From NCBI GenBank assembly GCA_028868855.1, contig JAGWTR010000003.1, positions 186,001 through 250,000 on the forward strand: a DNA stretch of 64,000 nt. Direction: 5' to 3'. A program made the translations under genes and the position numbers. The notes under the pieces were generated by a model that had not been told where the DNA came from, did no database searches, and saw only the letters and a program-made list of their open reading frames with translations. The DNA is from Burkholderiales bacterium (lineage in GTDB: Bacteria > Pseudomonadota > Gammaproteobacteria > Burkholderiales > Burkholderiaceae_C). Shown piece after piece: positions 26,464 to 35,307 of the stretch. Numbering within the stretch: position 1 is the stretch's first letter; each line of letters opens with the position of its first letter.

Positions 26464-26925
26464 ATGAACAGTGCCTTGACCTGGGACCACCCCCATCCCC
26501 ACATCCTGTCGATCAGCGTGCAAGCGCAACACATCGACCTCATGCAGCACACCAACAACGTGGTCTACCTGCAATGGGTGAGTGATGTGGCCTGGGATCA
26601 CTCACACCAACTCGGCCTGGGGCCGGACGACTACGCGGCGCTGGGGCACGGCCTGGTGGTGCGTCAGCACGAACTCCACTATTTGGCGGCCACCCGGCTG
26701 GGCGAGCGCCTGCTGCTGGCCACTTGGATCACCCATGTCGACAAGCTCTCGCTGCACCGGCACTACCAGTTCATCCGCGAAGGCGACGGCCTGACGGTGT
26801 TTCGTGGCACCACGCACTATGTCTGCGTGGACATCGTGCAAGGCAAAGTGCGCCGCATGCCGGGGGCTTTTTTCGACACCTATTCGGCCGCTGCCTTGCC
26901 GCCTGCCGAGGTCCCGTCCGATTGA
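26464..26925 (+). CDS. acyl-CoA thioesterase, hotdog fold (YbgC/FadM type)
   Basis: 153 residues. The hotdog pattern of 4-hydroxybenzoyl-CoA-thioesterase-like enzymes is visible: 'ISVQAQHIDLMQHTNNVVYLQWV' near 18-41 (here Q-x-x-D, in place of the usual D-x-x-G, before HxNN), then 'HELHYLAATRLGERLLLATWI'. It would hydrolyse acyl-CoA thioesters in the cytoplasm. The ATG at 26464 was chosen; an in-frame TTG lies at 26446. The gene is divergent from the flavoprotein gene with a 116-bp gap. Confidence 0.85.
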   Translation: MNSALTWDHPHPHILSISVQAQHIDLMQHTNNVVYLQWVSDVAWDHSHQLGLGPDDYAALGHGLVVRQHELHYLAATRLGERLLLATWITHVDKLSLHRHYQFIREGDGLTVFRGTTHYVCVDIVQGKVRRMPGAFFDTYSAAALPPAEVPSD

Positions 26926-27011
26926 CCGGTCGGGGCGCGGCGCAGCGCACCATTTTGCTCGAATCTGGCGCACAATTTCCCCATTACCCCGACACAGCAG
27001 GAGTCCACATC

Positions 27012-27350
27012 ATGGCGATCCCACATGCAGTCTCCGGTGACTTGGTCAAGGTTCACCCGGCGGCCGAGTCCTTGCCCGGCATGTTCAGCACAGCCATTGT
27101 CAAAGGCGCGCACCTGGAGGTGATCCGGGTGGTGCTGCCGGCAGGCAAGGCGTTTCCTGAGCACCGTGTGGCTGGCGAAGTCACCGTGCAATGCATCAAG
27201 GGCGTGTTTGAATTCAGGGCGCACGGACGAACGCAAACCCTCGCCGATGGCGACATGCTGTTTCTGGCGGCTCACGAACCCCATGAGCTGCTCGCCATCC
27301 AGGATGCCGCCGCGATCGTCACGATCTCCCTGAACGGCACATCGGCCTAG
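27012..27350 (+). CDS. small single-domain cupin protein
   Basis: 112 residues. Cupin motif 1 appears as 'VVLPAGKAFPEHRVAGEVTVQCIKGVFEF' (G-x5-H-x3-x-E) near 40-68 and motif 2 as 'DGDMLFLAAHEPHELLAIQDAA' (P-replaced G-D-x4-x-x-x-H) near 76-97. The function is unassigned; small cupins bind a metal and serve as sensors or enzymes. The reading frame is open upstream, but the RBS AGGAG before the ATG at 27012 supports this start. An inverted repeat follows about 13 bp after the stop. Confidence 0.82.
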   Translation: MAIPHAVSGDLVKVHPAAESLPGMFSTAIVKGAHLEVIRVVLPAGKAFPEHRVAGEVTVQCIKGVFEFRAHGRTQTLADGDMLFLAAHEPHELLAIQDAAAIVTISLNGTSA

Positions 27351-27354
27351 CCTG

Positions 27355-27390
27355 GAAAACAAATGCCGACGATGAAATGCATCGTCGGCA
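27355..27390 (-). terminator. putative intrinsic terminator (minus-strand transcript)
   Basis: Stem TGCCGACGATG / CATCGTCGGCA (11 bp, 27364-27374 with 27380-27390), loop of 5 bases. Read on the minus strand it is followed by TTTGTTTTCC, a usable U-rich tract; read on the plus strand there is no T-run. It lies between the convergent cupin and LysR genes, 146 bp after the LysR stop. Confidence 0.65.
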
Positions 27391-27535
27391 CTGTGGGTGT
27401 TCACCCCGCCGTGTTTGTGGGCCTTCAACGGTGACCGAATGAAAGCCTCGGTGGCGGAGAACCCGTAATGTAGTCAAGGGCAGGACCTCCGTAAGTTTGG
27501 TGAAGCACGGCAAAAACCGTGCATTTCTCACGCGC

Positions 27536-28432
27536 TCACGCGCTGAACAGTTCGCCGCGTGCCGCCTGGGTGATGGCCACGACGCAGGGGTGCGTGATGC
27601 GCCGCTCGACCGAGATGGCGTAGAACTCCTCCACCAGCTCCGACGTGCGTCCGAGCACGCGCACGCCGTACTGGGCGCATGTTTCGGCCTCCAGCACGGT
27701 CGGCGCCATGAACACGCCACGCCCTTCGGCACCAAACGCCTTCATCAGCGCAGCGTCATCAAATTCGCCAATCGCGCGCGGGTGCAAGCGCTGCTGCGCC
27801 AGCCAGACATCAAGGCGTTGCCGCATCGCCGTGGCGGCGCCTTGCAGCAGCATCGGCGCGCCATCCAGGCAGCGCGGGAAGGCGCGCTTGAGGGTGTTTT
27901 TCAAAGGGGGCGTGGCAAAAAAACTCATGGCCGTGGTCCCCAGCGCGTGGTTGTAGGCCTTCACGCTGAGCTGCTTGCCCATCGGCTCATTGGCAATCAC
28001 CAAGTCCAGCCGGTGCACCGAGATCTGCGCCAGCAGGCTCTGAAAGTCCCCTTCATGACAGATCAGCCGCACCGGCTCGGCTAAGCCGAGTGCCGGCTCC
28101 AGCAGGCGATAGGCAATGGCCTTGGGCACCGAATCGGCAATGCCGACCCGAAAGTCAAGCGCGGTGGGCCCGCGGCGCGCTTTGCCGATGGCCGCCTCCA
28201 GCTCGGTACTCAAGGCGAAGATCTGATCGGCGTAGCCCAGCGCCACGCGGCCTTCGTCGGTGAGCTCCAGGCCGCGCCCGGCCTTGCGAAACAAGGCGCA
28301 CCCCAGCTGCGCCTCCAGCAGTTTGATCTGCCCTGACAGGGTTTGCGGCGTGGTGTGCAACTGCTCGCCAGCGCGCATGACGCCGCCCGACTTGGCCGTT
28401 GCCCAGAAGTAGTAGAGGTGTTTGAAGTTCAC
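27536..28432 (-). CDS. LysR-family regulator, NhaR-like
   Basis: 298 residues. The N-terminal winged helix-turn-helix starts 'MNFKHLYYFWATAKSGGVMRAGEQLHTTPQTLSGQIKLLEAQLG', the form typical of NhaR (HLYYFW...AGGxxxAxExLxxTPQTLSxQI). The effector domain follows from about 90. NhaR in enterobacteria senses Na+/Li+ and controls nhaA; no antiporter gene is here. It is divergent from terC with a 96-bp gap, so it probably controls the terC-yccA genes and itself. Start at 28432 matches the family N-terminus. Confidence 0.88.
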   Translation of the reverse strand: MNFKHLYYFWATAKSGGVMRAGEQLHTTPQTLSGQIKLLEAQLGCALFRKAGRGLELTDEGRVALGYADQIFALSTELEAAIGKARRGPTALDFRVGIADSVPKAIAYRLLEPALGLAEPVRLICHEGDFQSLLAQISVHRLDLVIANEPMGKQLSVKAYNHALGTTAMSFFATPPLKNTLKRAFPRCLDGAPMLLQGAATAMRQRLDVWLAQQRLHPRAIGEFDDAALMKAFGAEGRGVFMAPTVLEAETCAQYGVRVLGRTSELVEEFYAISVERRITHPCVVAITQAARGELFSA

Positions 28433-28467
28433 TTGCTGCGACTTTATCGAAGGTTTACTTCAGAAAA

Positions 28468-28483
28468 TTCGACTTTACGCGAA
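28468..28483. promoter_or_regulatory. putative LysR-type operator between lysR and terC
   Basis: The inverted repeat TTCG-N8-CGAA fits the LysR T-N11-A box (arms TTCG and CGAA, 16 bp). A further half-site TTCG occurs at about 28490 and CGAA at 28448. It lies 45 bp upstream of the GTG start of terC, a typical LysR position. Confidence 0.45.
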
Positions 28484-28528
28484 GTATTGATTCGCCTAGA
28501 TTAGCCTTTGTTTTAAACAGGGACCCCC

Positions 28529-29275
28529 GTGGAATTTCTGCTCGACCCCAATACCTGGATCGCCTTCGCGATGCTCACCGCCCTGGAGATTGTCCTGGGT
28601 GTGGACAACATCATCTTCATCTCAATCCTGGTGGGTCGACTGCCTGCGGCCGATCGCGACCGGGCGCGCCGTCTCGGCCTGGCTTTTGCGATGATCTCGC
28701 GTCTGATGCTGCTGTTCTCGCTGAGTTGGGTCATGGGCCTGACCGCCGACCTGTTCAGCGTGGCCGGTCACGGCATCAGCGGACGCGACCTCGTGCTTTT
28801 GCTGGGGGGATTGTTTTTGCTCTACAAGGCCTCTCACGAAATCTTCGTTGAGGTGGAGGCGCGTGAGCAGGACGGCCCCCCCGCCACCGACCAGGCGGCG
28901 CTCAAGGCCGCCGGACGGCGCTTGATGTGGAGCATCGTTGGCCAGATCGCGATCATCGATATCGTGTTCTCGCTGGATTCGGTCATCACGGCGGTGGGCA
29001 TGGTCGATCACATCAGTGTGATGGTGGCCGCTGTGATCACCTCGGTCGGCGTGATGATGTTTGCCGCCAAGCCGATTGGCGAATTCGTCGATCGTCATCC
29101 GTCGGTGAAGGTGTTGGCGCTGGCCTTTTTGGTGATGGTTGGCATGGCCCTCACCGCCGAAGCCTTCGATACCCACATGCCCAAGGGCTACATCTATGCC
29201 GCGATGGCGTTCTCGCTGGTCGTGGAGGCGCTCAACATCCGTGCCCGCGCCAAGCGCCAGTTGAACGCCCTCTGA
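28529..29275 (+). CDS. TerC-family integral membrane protein
   Basis: 248 residues with seven or eight hydrophobic helices. Family patterns: 'LTALEIVLGVDNIIFISILVGRLP' near 17-40, 'LLLGGLFLLYKASHEIF' and 'QIAIIDIVFSLDSVITAVGM', with the conserved Asp/Asn residues in membrane helices that characterise TerC. TerC proteins act in metal (Mn, tellurite stress) homeostasis and metalation of exported proteins. The GTG start at 28529 gives the family N-terminus; no ATG fits. No yybP-ykoY riboswitch can be placed in the 96-bp upstream gap. Confidence 0.92.
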   Translation: MEFLLDPNTWIAFAMLTALEIVLGVDNIIFISILVGRLPAADRDRARRLGLAFAMISRLMLLFSLSWVMGLTADLFSVAGHGISGRDLVLLLGGLFLLYKASHEIFVEVEAREQDGPPATDQAALKAAGRRLMWSIVGQIAIIDIVFSLDSVITAVGMVDHISVMVAAVITSVGVMMFAAKPIGEFVDRHPSVKVLALAFLVMVGMALTAEAFDTHMPKGYIYAAMAFSLVVEALNIRARAKRQLNAL

Positions 29276-29310
29276 TTTTCACCACCCGTTTGTTTCCACT
29301 GGAGGATTCG

Positions 29311-30000
29311 ATGAATCACACCTTGCAAAACACCGCCCCGGTCTACGAGGCCTCCGTTGCGCAACGCCACCGCGTTCTGCGCAACACCTACGCCCTGCTG
29401 GCGCTGTCCATGTTGCCCACCGTCATGGGGGCCTGGCTGGGCGTGGCCACCGGCCTGACCAGCCTCATGTCGCCCGGCATTGGGGCCGTCGTGTTCCTGG
29501 CCGGCGCCTTCGGCTTCATGTTCGCGATCGAAAAAACCAAGAACTCGGCCGCCGGTGTGCCCGTGCTGCTGGCCTTCACCTTCTTCATGGGCCTGATGCT
29601 GTCGCGTCTGGTGGGCACCGTGCTGGGCCTGTCCAATGGCGCCGGCCTGATCATGACGGCATTTGCCGGCACGGGCGCGATCTTCCTGGGCATGGCCACC
29701 TTGTCGACGGTGATCAAGCGCGACCTCACCAGCATGGGAAAGTGGCTGTTCATCGGCGTCATCATGATGTTGGTGGCGGGCATTGCCAACATCTTCATCC
29801 AGTCCAGTGCCCTCATGATCACCTTGTCAGTGCTGGCCATCGGCGTCTTCTCGGCCTTCATCCTGCACGACCTCAAGCGCGTTCAGGACGGTGAGGAGAC
29901 CAACTACATCAGCGCCACGCTGGGGGTCTACCTGAGTCTCTACAACGTGTTCCAGTCGCTGCTGTCCCTGCTGGGCATCTTCGGCGGACGAGACGACTGA
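29311..30000 (+). CDS. yccA: Bax inhibitor-1 / YccA family membrane protein
   Basis: 229 residues with seven hydrophobic helices. A hydrophilic head of about 22 residues is followed by 'HRVLRNTYALLALSMLPTVMGAW', and the C-terminal half carries 'ISATLGVYLSLYNVFQSLLSLLGIF', the BI-1 signature with Tyr/Asn. YccA modulates the FtsH protease and BI-1 relatives act as H+/Ca2+ leak channels. The start at 29311 has a strong RBS GGAGG 10 bp upstream. It follows terC by 35 bp and is probably co-transcribed. Confidence 0.9.
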   Translation: MNHTLQNTAPVYEASVAQRHRVLRNTYALLALSMLPTVMGAWLGVATGLTSLMSPGIGAVVFLAGAFGFMFAIEKTKNSAAGVPVLLAFTFFMGLMLSRLVGTVLGLSNGAGLIMTAFAGTGAIFLGMATLSTVIKRDLTSMGKWLFIGVIMMLVAGIANIFIQSSALMITLSVLAIGVFSAFILHDLKRVQDGEETNYISATLGVYLSLYNVFQSLLSLLGIFGGRDD

Positions 30001-30006
30001 TCCTGG

Positions 30007-31395
30007 TCAATGAGGTGCTGGGGCCAGCGTGAACATGAACGTGGCGCCAGCGCCTTCGCTGGATTGGACCCATACCCGGCCGCCATGGCGCTCGATGATG
30101 CGTTTGACGATGCTCAGGCCGACCCCGTGTCCCTCGAAGCGTTGACCGTGGAGGCGATCGAAGGGCTCGAACAGTTGCACCGCTTTGGTGGGGTCGAAGC
30201 CGACACCGTTGTCGCGCACATAAAGAACGGTTTCAGGGCCTGCGCTCATCGCGCCGACCTCCACCTCAGGGTGCGGTTGGCTTCGGCTGAACTTGATGGC
30301 ATTGGCAATCAGGTTGATGTACACCTGCCCGAGCAGGTCCGGGTCGGCGTGCACCTCCGGCAAGGAGCCCTGGATGCGCACGGGCAGCATTTTGGCCTCA
30401 GGGTCTTCATGCCGTATGCGCTCGAGGATGGTGGGCACCAATTCGGCCAGTTTGATGGGCCGAGTCACCAGCGGCGTGTCGCCGGCTCGCGCCAGGGCCA
30501 GGAGCGCCGCTACCAGGTTCGTCGACGAGTCCGCCTGGGCGGCGATGGCCGACAGCCCCCGCGCCGCAGTGGTCTGGTCTTGGCGTGCCAGCGCAGCCAA
30601 GGCCATGCGCGCCACGCCGGCGATCCCACCCAAGGGGCCACGCAGGTCGTGTGACACGCTGCGGTTGAAGCTCTCCAGCCCGGCCACCATCTGGTGCAAA
30701 TCGGCGGTTCGTTGCGCGACGCGCTGTTCCAGCGTGGCATTGAGTTCGCGCAAGGCCAGTTCGACTTGCTCGCGTCGGCGCAAGGCCTCCTGCGTGAGGT
30801 GTTGCGCGCGCATCAGCCCGGTGGTCAGCAGCGTGATCCCTGCCACACTGGTGGGAATGGCCGCGAGGTAGCGCAACAGCAGAGGGTCCAGCCAACCCAC
30901 CTGCGATGCCGCCACAAACACCGGGAAGGGGATGAGGGAGGCAAAGACCAGTGCGTGGCCCGCGCGGCGCTCCTGCGTGGCCGCCCACAGTGCCAACAGG
31001 GCCCAGCACGTCACAAAGCTGGCGAAATGAAGGCTGGCGCCCCGAGCGGAGAGGCCCGACGACAGGCCGATCAAAGGAGCAAGGGCCCCGCCGCCCAAGG
31101 CCAGCCATTGCAGGACTTGTTTGGGACGGCCCCCCAGTCCGACATAGTCGATCATGCCGTAGCTCATGGCGACGAGGGCCGGAAATGTCAGCAGGTGGCT
31201 CACGGTGCTGGCTTGGCCATCGACGGGCCTGGCGTAGGGCAGCGCGTAGCGCAGGGTGTGAAGCAGGAAGGTCAAGGCAAAGCAGCCGGCCCAGTATTGC
31301 CGCTGGTCTCGCCACAAAACGCTGTAGAGAATCGTCAGCGTTCCGAGTGAGAGGGCGCCCGCCAGGGCATAGAGTTGGAAAGACTGCATGATCAC
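30007..31395 (-). CDS. membrane sensor histidine kinase (orphan)
   Basis: 462 residues. Six to seven helices (about 5-195) form an integral membrane sensor; a coiled coil (about 200-235) follows, then HisKA with H-box 'SHDLRGPLGGIAGVARMAL', N-box 'LLGQVYINLIANAIKFS', G1 'LYVRDNGVGFD' and G2 'GHGVGLSIVKRIIERHGG'. It should autophosphorylate on the H-box His. No response regulator gene is adjacent, so it is an orphan in this window. It is convergent with yccA (6-bp gap) and divergent from the ABC transporter gene. Confidence 0.9.
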   Translation of the reverse strand: MIMQSFQLYALAGALSLGTLTILYSVLWRDQRQYWAGCFALTFLLHTLRYALPYARPVDGQASTVSHLLTFPALVAMSYGMIDYVGLGGRPKQVLQWLALGGGALAPLIGLSSGLSARGASLHFASFVTCWALLALWAATQERRAGHALVFASLIPFPVFVAASQVGWLDPLLLRYLAAIPTSVAGITLLTTGLMRAQHLTQEALRRREQVELALRELNATLEQRVAQRTADLHQMVAGLESFNRSVSHDLRGPLGGIAGVARMALAALARQDQTTAARGLSAIAAQADSSTNLVAALLALARAGDTPLVTRPIKLAELVPTILERIRHEDPEAKMLPVRIQGSLPEVHADPDLLGQVYINLIANAIKFSRSQPHPEVEVGAMSAGPETVLYVRDNGVGFDPTKAVQLFEPFDRLHGQRFEGHGVGLSIVKRIIERHGGRVWVQSSEGAGATFMFTLAPAPH

Positions 31396-31501
31396 ACCAA
31401 GGTAGCACTAACGGGCAAGCCATTCAACAGCCTGCGCAGCGCGTAAAGTACCAGAGGGTGCGCCGCACGGTCTTGCTGCCCCTTGAGATGAATTGCCGAG
31501 A

Positions 31502-33205
31502 ATGAAGACAATCAACCGCCATCTGTGGCAACGGTTTTGGAGCCTGGCCGCGCCCTATTGGCGCCAGGACGAAAAATGGAAGGCCTGGGGGCTCCTGGTC
31601 CTGCTGATTGTGCTGCTGTTGGGGCAGACCGGATTTGCGGTGCTGTTCAATGAGCAGACGGGGGAGTTCACCTCGGCCCTGGCGGCACGCAACGGCGCGC
31701 GCTTCTGGCATGCCATCAAGTATTGCCTGGGCTTGCTCGCGGTGGCGGTGCCGATCTATGCCCTGTACTACTACGTGCGGGACCACCTCGGCAACCAATG
31801 GCGGCGCTGGCTCACCAGCAGCTTCCTTGATCGGTATTTCAAGGATCGGCATTTCTACGAGTTGAACGCCAACGCCGCCATCGACAACCCCGACCAGCGC
31901 ATTGCCGAGGACATCAACACCTTCACCCAGCGCTCGCTTTACTTCCTGTTGATCGGCATCGGCTCGATTTTGCAACTGGTGGCCTTCAGCAGCGTCCTGT
32001 GGGCCATCTCCAGGGAACTGGTTTATTTCCTGGTGCTCTACGCGGTGGCCGGGACGCTGATCACGGTCTATGGCTATGGCAAGGTGCTGATCCGCCTCAA
32101 TTTTCGCCAACTCCTGCTGGAGGCGGATTTCCGCTTCAGTCTGGTGCGGGTGCGCGAGAACGCCGAATCCATCGCCTTCTACCGCGGGGAAACGCAAGAA
32201 TTACGGCAGGTCAAGCGCCGTTTTGCCGGGGCCTTCGGCAACTACAACCAGCTCATCACACGGCAGTTGTTCCTGAATCTTTTTCAGTATGGTTTCAGCA
32301 TGCTGACCATTGTTTTGCCCAGTGCCATCATGGCCTCGCGGGTGCTGTCGGGTGAGCTGGAGGTGGGCCGCGCCATCCAGGCTGCGGGCGCCTTTGCGGC
32401 CGTTCTCAGTGCCATTTCATTGATTGTGGACAATTTCGAAAGCCTCAGTCGCTTCGCTGCCGGGATCAATCGCCTGGACACTTTTTCAAAGGTGCTGGAC
32501 GACCTGCCGCCAGGACGGGTGGCGAGCGGCGGGGTGATCGAGTCGGTGGAGGGCGCGCGGTTGGCACTGGATCGCGTCACCGTGCAGACGCCCAATCACG
32601 AGCGCATTCTGGTCAGGGATCTCTCGATTGCCATTGAGCCGGGGTGCGGGTTGATGATTGTCGGGACCAGCGGCAGCGGCAAAAGTTCACTGCTGCGCGC
32701 CATCGCGGGCCTGTGGTACGCCGGCAGTGGCACCATCGTTCGACCGCGTCCCGAGGATCTGCTGTTTCTGCCCCAGCAGCCCTACATGCTGGCGGGCACG
32801 CTGCGCAGCCAGCTTCTGTACCCCAACAAGGACTTGCAGGTGATGGATGCCGAGCTCCTTGAGGTATTGGAGCGCGTGAACCTGCCTGGCATGGCCGCGC
32901 GATTTGGTGGGCTGGATGTCGAAATCGATTGGGAAAAGGTGCTGTCCATCGGCGAGCAGCAACGCCTGGCGTTCGCCCGTGTGCTGTTGACCCGGCCCCG
33001 CTTTGCCATGCTGGATGAGGCCACCAGTGCGCTGGATGTGGCCAACGAGGCGAGTCTTTACCGCCAGTTGATGGCCACCAACACCACGCTGGTCAGCGTG
33101 GGGCACCGCTCCACGATCCTGAAGTACCACAAGCGGGTGCTGGAGCTCACCGGCGATGGCCAGTGGCAGGCTCAGGACGCAGAAGGTTATCTTTTTAACC
33201 AGTAA
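31502..33205 (+). CDS. SbmA/BacA- or YddA-like ABC transporter (fused permease and ATPase)
   Basis: 567 residues. A transmembrane part (about 1-330) carries the ABCD/SbmA-type cytoplasmic signature 'EADFRFSLVRVRENAESIAFYRGE' at 207-230. The ATPase domain has Walker A GTSGSGKS at 388-395, signature LSIGEQQ at 481-487, and Walker B 'FAMLDEATSALD' at 501-512. In this family (YddA, Rv1819c, ABCD) the substrates are vitamin B12, peptides, or fatty-acyl-CoA. The ATG at 31502 is preferred; an in-frame TTG is at 31493. Confidence 0.9.
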   Translation: MKTINRHLWQRFWSLAAPYWRQDEKWKAWGLLVLLIVLLLGQTGFAVLFNEQTGEFTSALAARNGARFWHAIKYCLGLLAVAVPIYALYYYVRDHLGNQWRRWLTSSFLDRYFKDRHFYELNANAAIDNPDQRIAEDINTFTQRSLYFLLIGIGSILQLVAFSSVLWAISRELVYFLVLYAVAGTLITVYGYGKVLIRLNFRQLLLEADFRFSLVRVRENAESIAFYRGETQELRQVKRRFAGAFGNYNQLITRQLFLNLFQYGFSMLTIVLPSAIMASRVLSGELEVGRAIQAAGAFAAVLSAISLIVDNFESLSRFAAGINRLDTFSKVLDDLPPGRVASGGVIESVEGARLALDRVTVQTPNHERILVRDLSIAIEPGCGLMIVGTSGSGKSSLLRAIAGLWYAGSGTIVRPRPEDLLFLPQQPYMLAGTLRSQLLYPNKDLQVMDAELLEVLERVNLPGMAARFGGLDVEIDWEKVLSIGEQQRLAFARVLLTRPRFAMLDEATSALDVANEASLYRQLMATNTTLVSVGHRSTILKYHKRVLELTGDGQWQAQDAEGYLFNQ

Positions 33206-33308
33206 GCGCAACCCCTGATCGCCCGCCTTGATGGGGGGTATTGATAATGTGCGCCGCAGTCCGTGCCAGGGCATGGGCCGCGTACATCAACACTCATCAG
33301 GGAACCCC

Positions 33309-35174
33309 ATGAAAAACGTGATTCATCACCCGGCTTGGCTATTGTTGGCCGCCGCCGCATCAGCCAGCTGCGCAGCCAATCCGACCGACAACGGCAGTTA
33401 CGGGTACAAGCACATTTACGTTGACAACCTGGCCAGCTGCAAGTTGCCCAGCACCTGCGGGACGCAAACCAACCCGTATAAAAACCTGCGTGAAGCCCTG
33501 TCCATGGTCGAGCCTGGGTCGGAGGTCATCGTTGCGGGGCATGCCGGGACGGCTTATTACAACGAGGACGATGGTCAGCCGGGCGCCACGCCGTTTGCCC
33601 GTCAGCAGTTCATGCAGTTCCCCAAGTTAAGCAAGGGTGGGTCGGCCAAAGCCACGGGCAGTAATCAAGCGTCGACCATTGTGCGGGCATGGAAAGGCAC
33701 GGGCATGGTCAGGCCAGTCGTGCGCGGCACGATGAAATTCGGGGCCTGGCAATCCATGGCGGCCCAGACGGGCGTGAGCAACTTGTACGCCCTGTCGTGG
33801 ACGGTCAAAGGTGAAGGTCTGGGGACGCCGGATGCGGCGCACCCTGGCGCCTACACCTTTCCCGTGGTCGGCCCTCAGCAGCTCTACCGGGGCGGCGTGG
33901 CCCTTCAGCAGGTCGGCGGCTTTCTCTATCACAAGGACAGCTATGACGCAGAGACCCAATACCAATGGCCGGCGCGCACGGCCACGCGCTTGATCGGCCG
34001 AATTGAACCCGCGAGTGGCGCGACCCCTTGGCTGAATCTGAGTGACAACCAGTTCTACTACGCCTACGACAAGGCCGCTGATGTGGCCACGCTCTATGTG
34101 AGGCTGGCCAGCCCCCTGGCTGCCAACGAAACCCTGGAGGCAAGCGTCCAGCAGTTCCTGCTTCAGGCCAGTAACGTCAACAACCTGACGGTCAAAGACC
34201 TCGTGATTGAGCGCAGCAACGGCAGCGCTTACTCGTCGCAAAACTCGGCCGTCATGTTCAATGGCAACAACATCGTTGTCGATGGCATCACGGTGCAGGA
34301 CGCCGATGCGATCTGCGTTTACTTGGCGGGCACCAAACTGACCTTGAAAAACTCGGTGTTGCAACGTTGCGGGCAAATGGGCCTGGCTGCATCAGGTTCC
34401 AATCAGACGGTCAGCAATAACACCATCAACTACAACAACGCCAAAGGTTTCAATGAGTGGTGGGCCGGCAGTGGCATCAAACTCATCGGCAATGGCGCGC
34501 TCACCAGCTCGACCTTTGATGGCAACCAGGTGGCCTACAACTACGGACACGGCATCTGGCTGGACACCGACCCGACCATGATCACGATCAAAAACAACAT
34601 CGTGGCCTTCAACGGCGATCTGGGTACCGGGGGTATTGGGGTCTTCATCGAAATATCCAACAGCAACACGATCACCAGCAACCAGATCTTTGGCAACACC
34701 AACCAGGGCATTCAGTTGAAGGGCACCGGCAACACGGTCAACTCCAACCTCATCGCCGGCAATCGGGCGACGGGGATTGCGCAGCCAGATGATGCACGCA
34801 TCACCGCCTCGTCCGGCAACACCATGAAGCTGAACAAATTCGCCTGGAATGATGAGGTGGTGAATGGGTCGAGCAACTACCGGTTCGCTGTTCAACTGGC
34901 CAAGGGCAACACGGTCAACGACAACAAGTACTGTGGGTCGGGGCCCTTCTTGTCGGTGGGCGGCGTGAATGCCTATGACTTTGCGACCTGGCGCGCGAAC
35001 GGGATGGACACGTCCAGCCTCTCATCGAGCAAGACGGTGGCCTATCCCTATGAGACCAACCTCACCAAGCCGGCCTTGCTGGGCAACAAGATGGTCGGCC
35101 GGTCGACGCAGCTGATCGCCGATGCCAAGAGTGGGGCGCTGCAGACCTCCATTGCCTCCTACTGCGGTTGGTAA
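33309..35174 (+). CDS. secreted right-handed parallel beta-helix protein
   Basis: 621 residues with a signal peptide (about 1-22, 'LLLAAAASASCAA'). It begins with 'YVDNLASCKLPSTCGTQTNPYKNLREAL', the DUF1565-type start of beta-helix proteins, then has many PbH1-like turns of N/T/S-rich strands ('LTLKNSVLQRC', 'VSNNTINYNNAKGF', 'ITIKNNIVAFNG', 'TITSNQIFGN', 'NTVNSNLIAGN'). Such folds occur in polysaccharide lyases, surface adhesins and carbohydrate-binding secreted proteins. Six Cys are visible in the mature part. The catalytic type cannot be read. The ATG at 33309 has AGGGA upstream. Confidence 0.8.
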   Translation: MKNVIHHPAWLLLAAAASASCAANPTDNGSYGYKHIYVDNLASCKLPSTCGTQTNPYKNLREALSMVEPGSEVIVAGHAGTAYYNEDDGQPGATPFARQQFMQFPKLSKGGSAKATGSNQASTIVRAWKGTGMVRPVVRGTMKFGAWQSMAAQTGVSNLYALSWTVKGEGLGTPDAAHPGAYTFPVVGPQQLYRGGVALQQVGGFLYHKDSYDAETQYQWPARTATRLIGRIEPASGATPWLNLSDNQFYYAYDKAADVATLYVRLASPLAANETLEASVQQFLLQASNVNNLTVKDLVIERSNGSAYSSQNSAVMFNGNNIVVDGITVQDADAICVYLAGTKLTLKNSVLQRCGQMGLAASGSNQTVSNNTINYNNAKGFNEWWAGSGIKLIGNGALTSSTFDGNQVAYNYGHGIWLDTDPTMITIKNNIVAFNGDLGTGGIGVFIEISNSNTITSNQIFGNTNQGIQLKGTGNTVNSNLIAGNRATGIAQPDDARITASSGNTMKLNKFAWNDEVVNGSSNYRFAVQLAKGNTVNDNKYCGSGPFLSVGGVNAYDFATWRANGMDTSSLSSSKTVAYPYETNLTKPALLGNKMVGRSTQLIADAKSGALQTSIASYCGW

Positions 35175-35279
35175 GTCGGCGCCTCACGCCACATCACCGC
35201 GCGGCTGGTTGGCCAGGATGCGCCGGATGCTTTGGATGGCCTGCTGTACGGGACTTGACATGCAGGGGGAGTGGTCAAT

Positions 35280-35303
35280 AAGATAGTAATAACTTACTAT
35301 CTT
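35280..35303. promoter_or_regulatory. 24-bp palindromic operator, probably for the TetR regulator
   Basis: Perfect 10-bp arms AAGATAGTAA and TTACTATCTT separated by TAAC, ending 4 bp before the ATG of the TetR gene. Such a dyad over the start region is typical for autorepression by TetR regulators. Confidence 0.75.
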
Positions 35304-35307
35304 TCCC

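Noticed and set aside
27505-27522. Hairpin GCACGG/CCGTGC just after the LysR stop as terminator.
   Set aside because: Stem of only 6 bp without a following U-run on the relevant strand; the stem at 27364-27390 is a better candidate.
28433-28528. yybP-ykoY manganese riboswitch ahead of terC.
   Set aside because: Only 96 bp lie between divergent starts and no matching helix pattern is visible.
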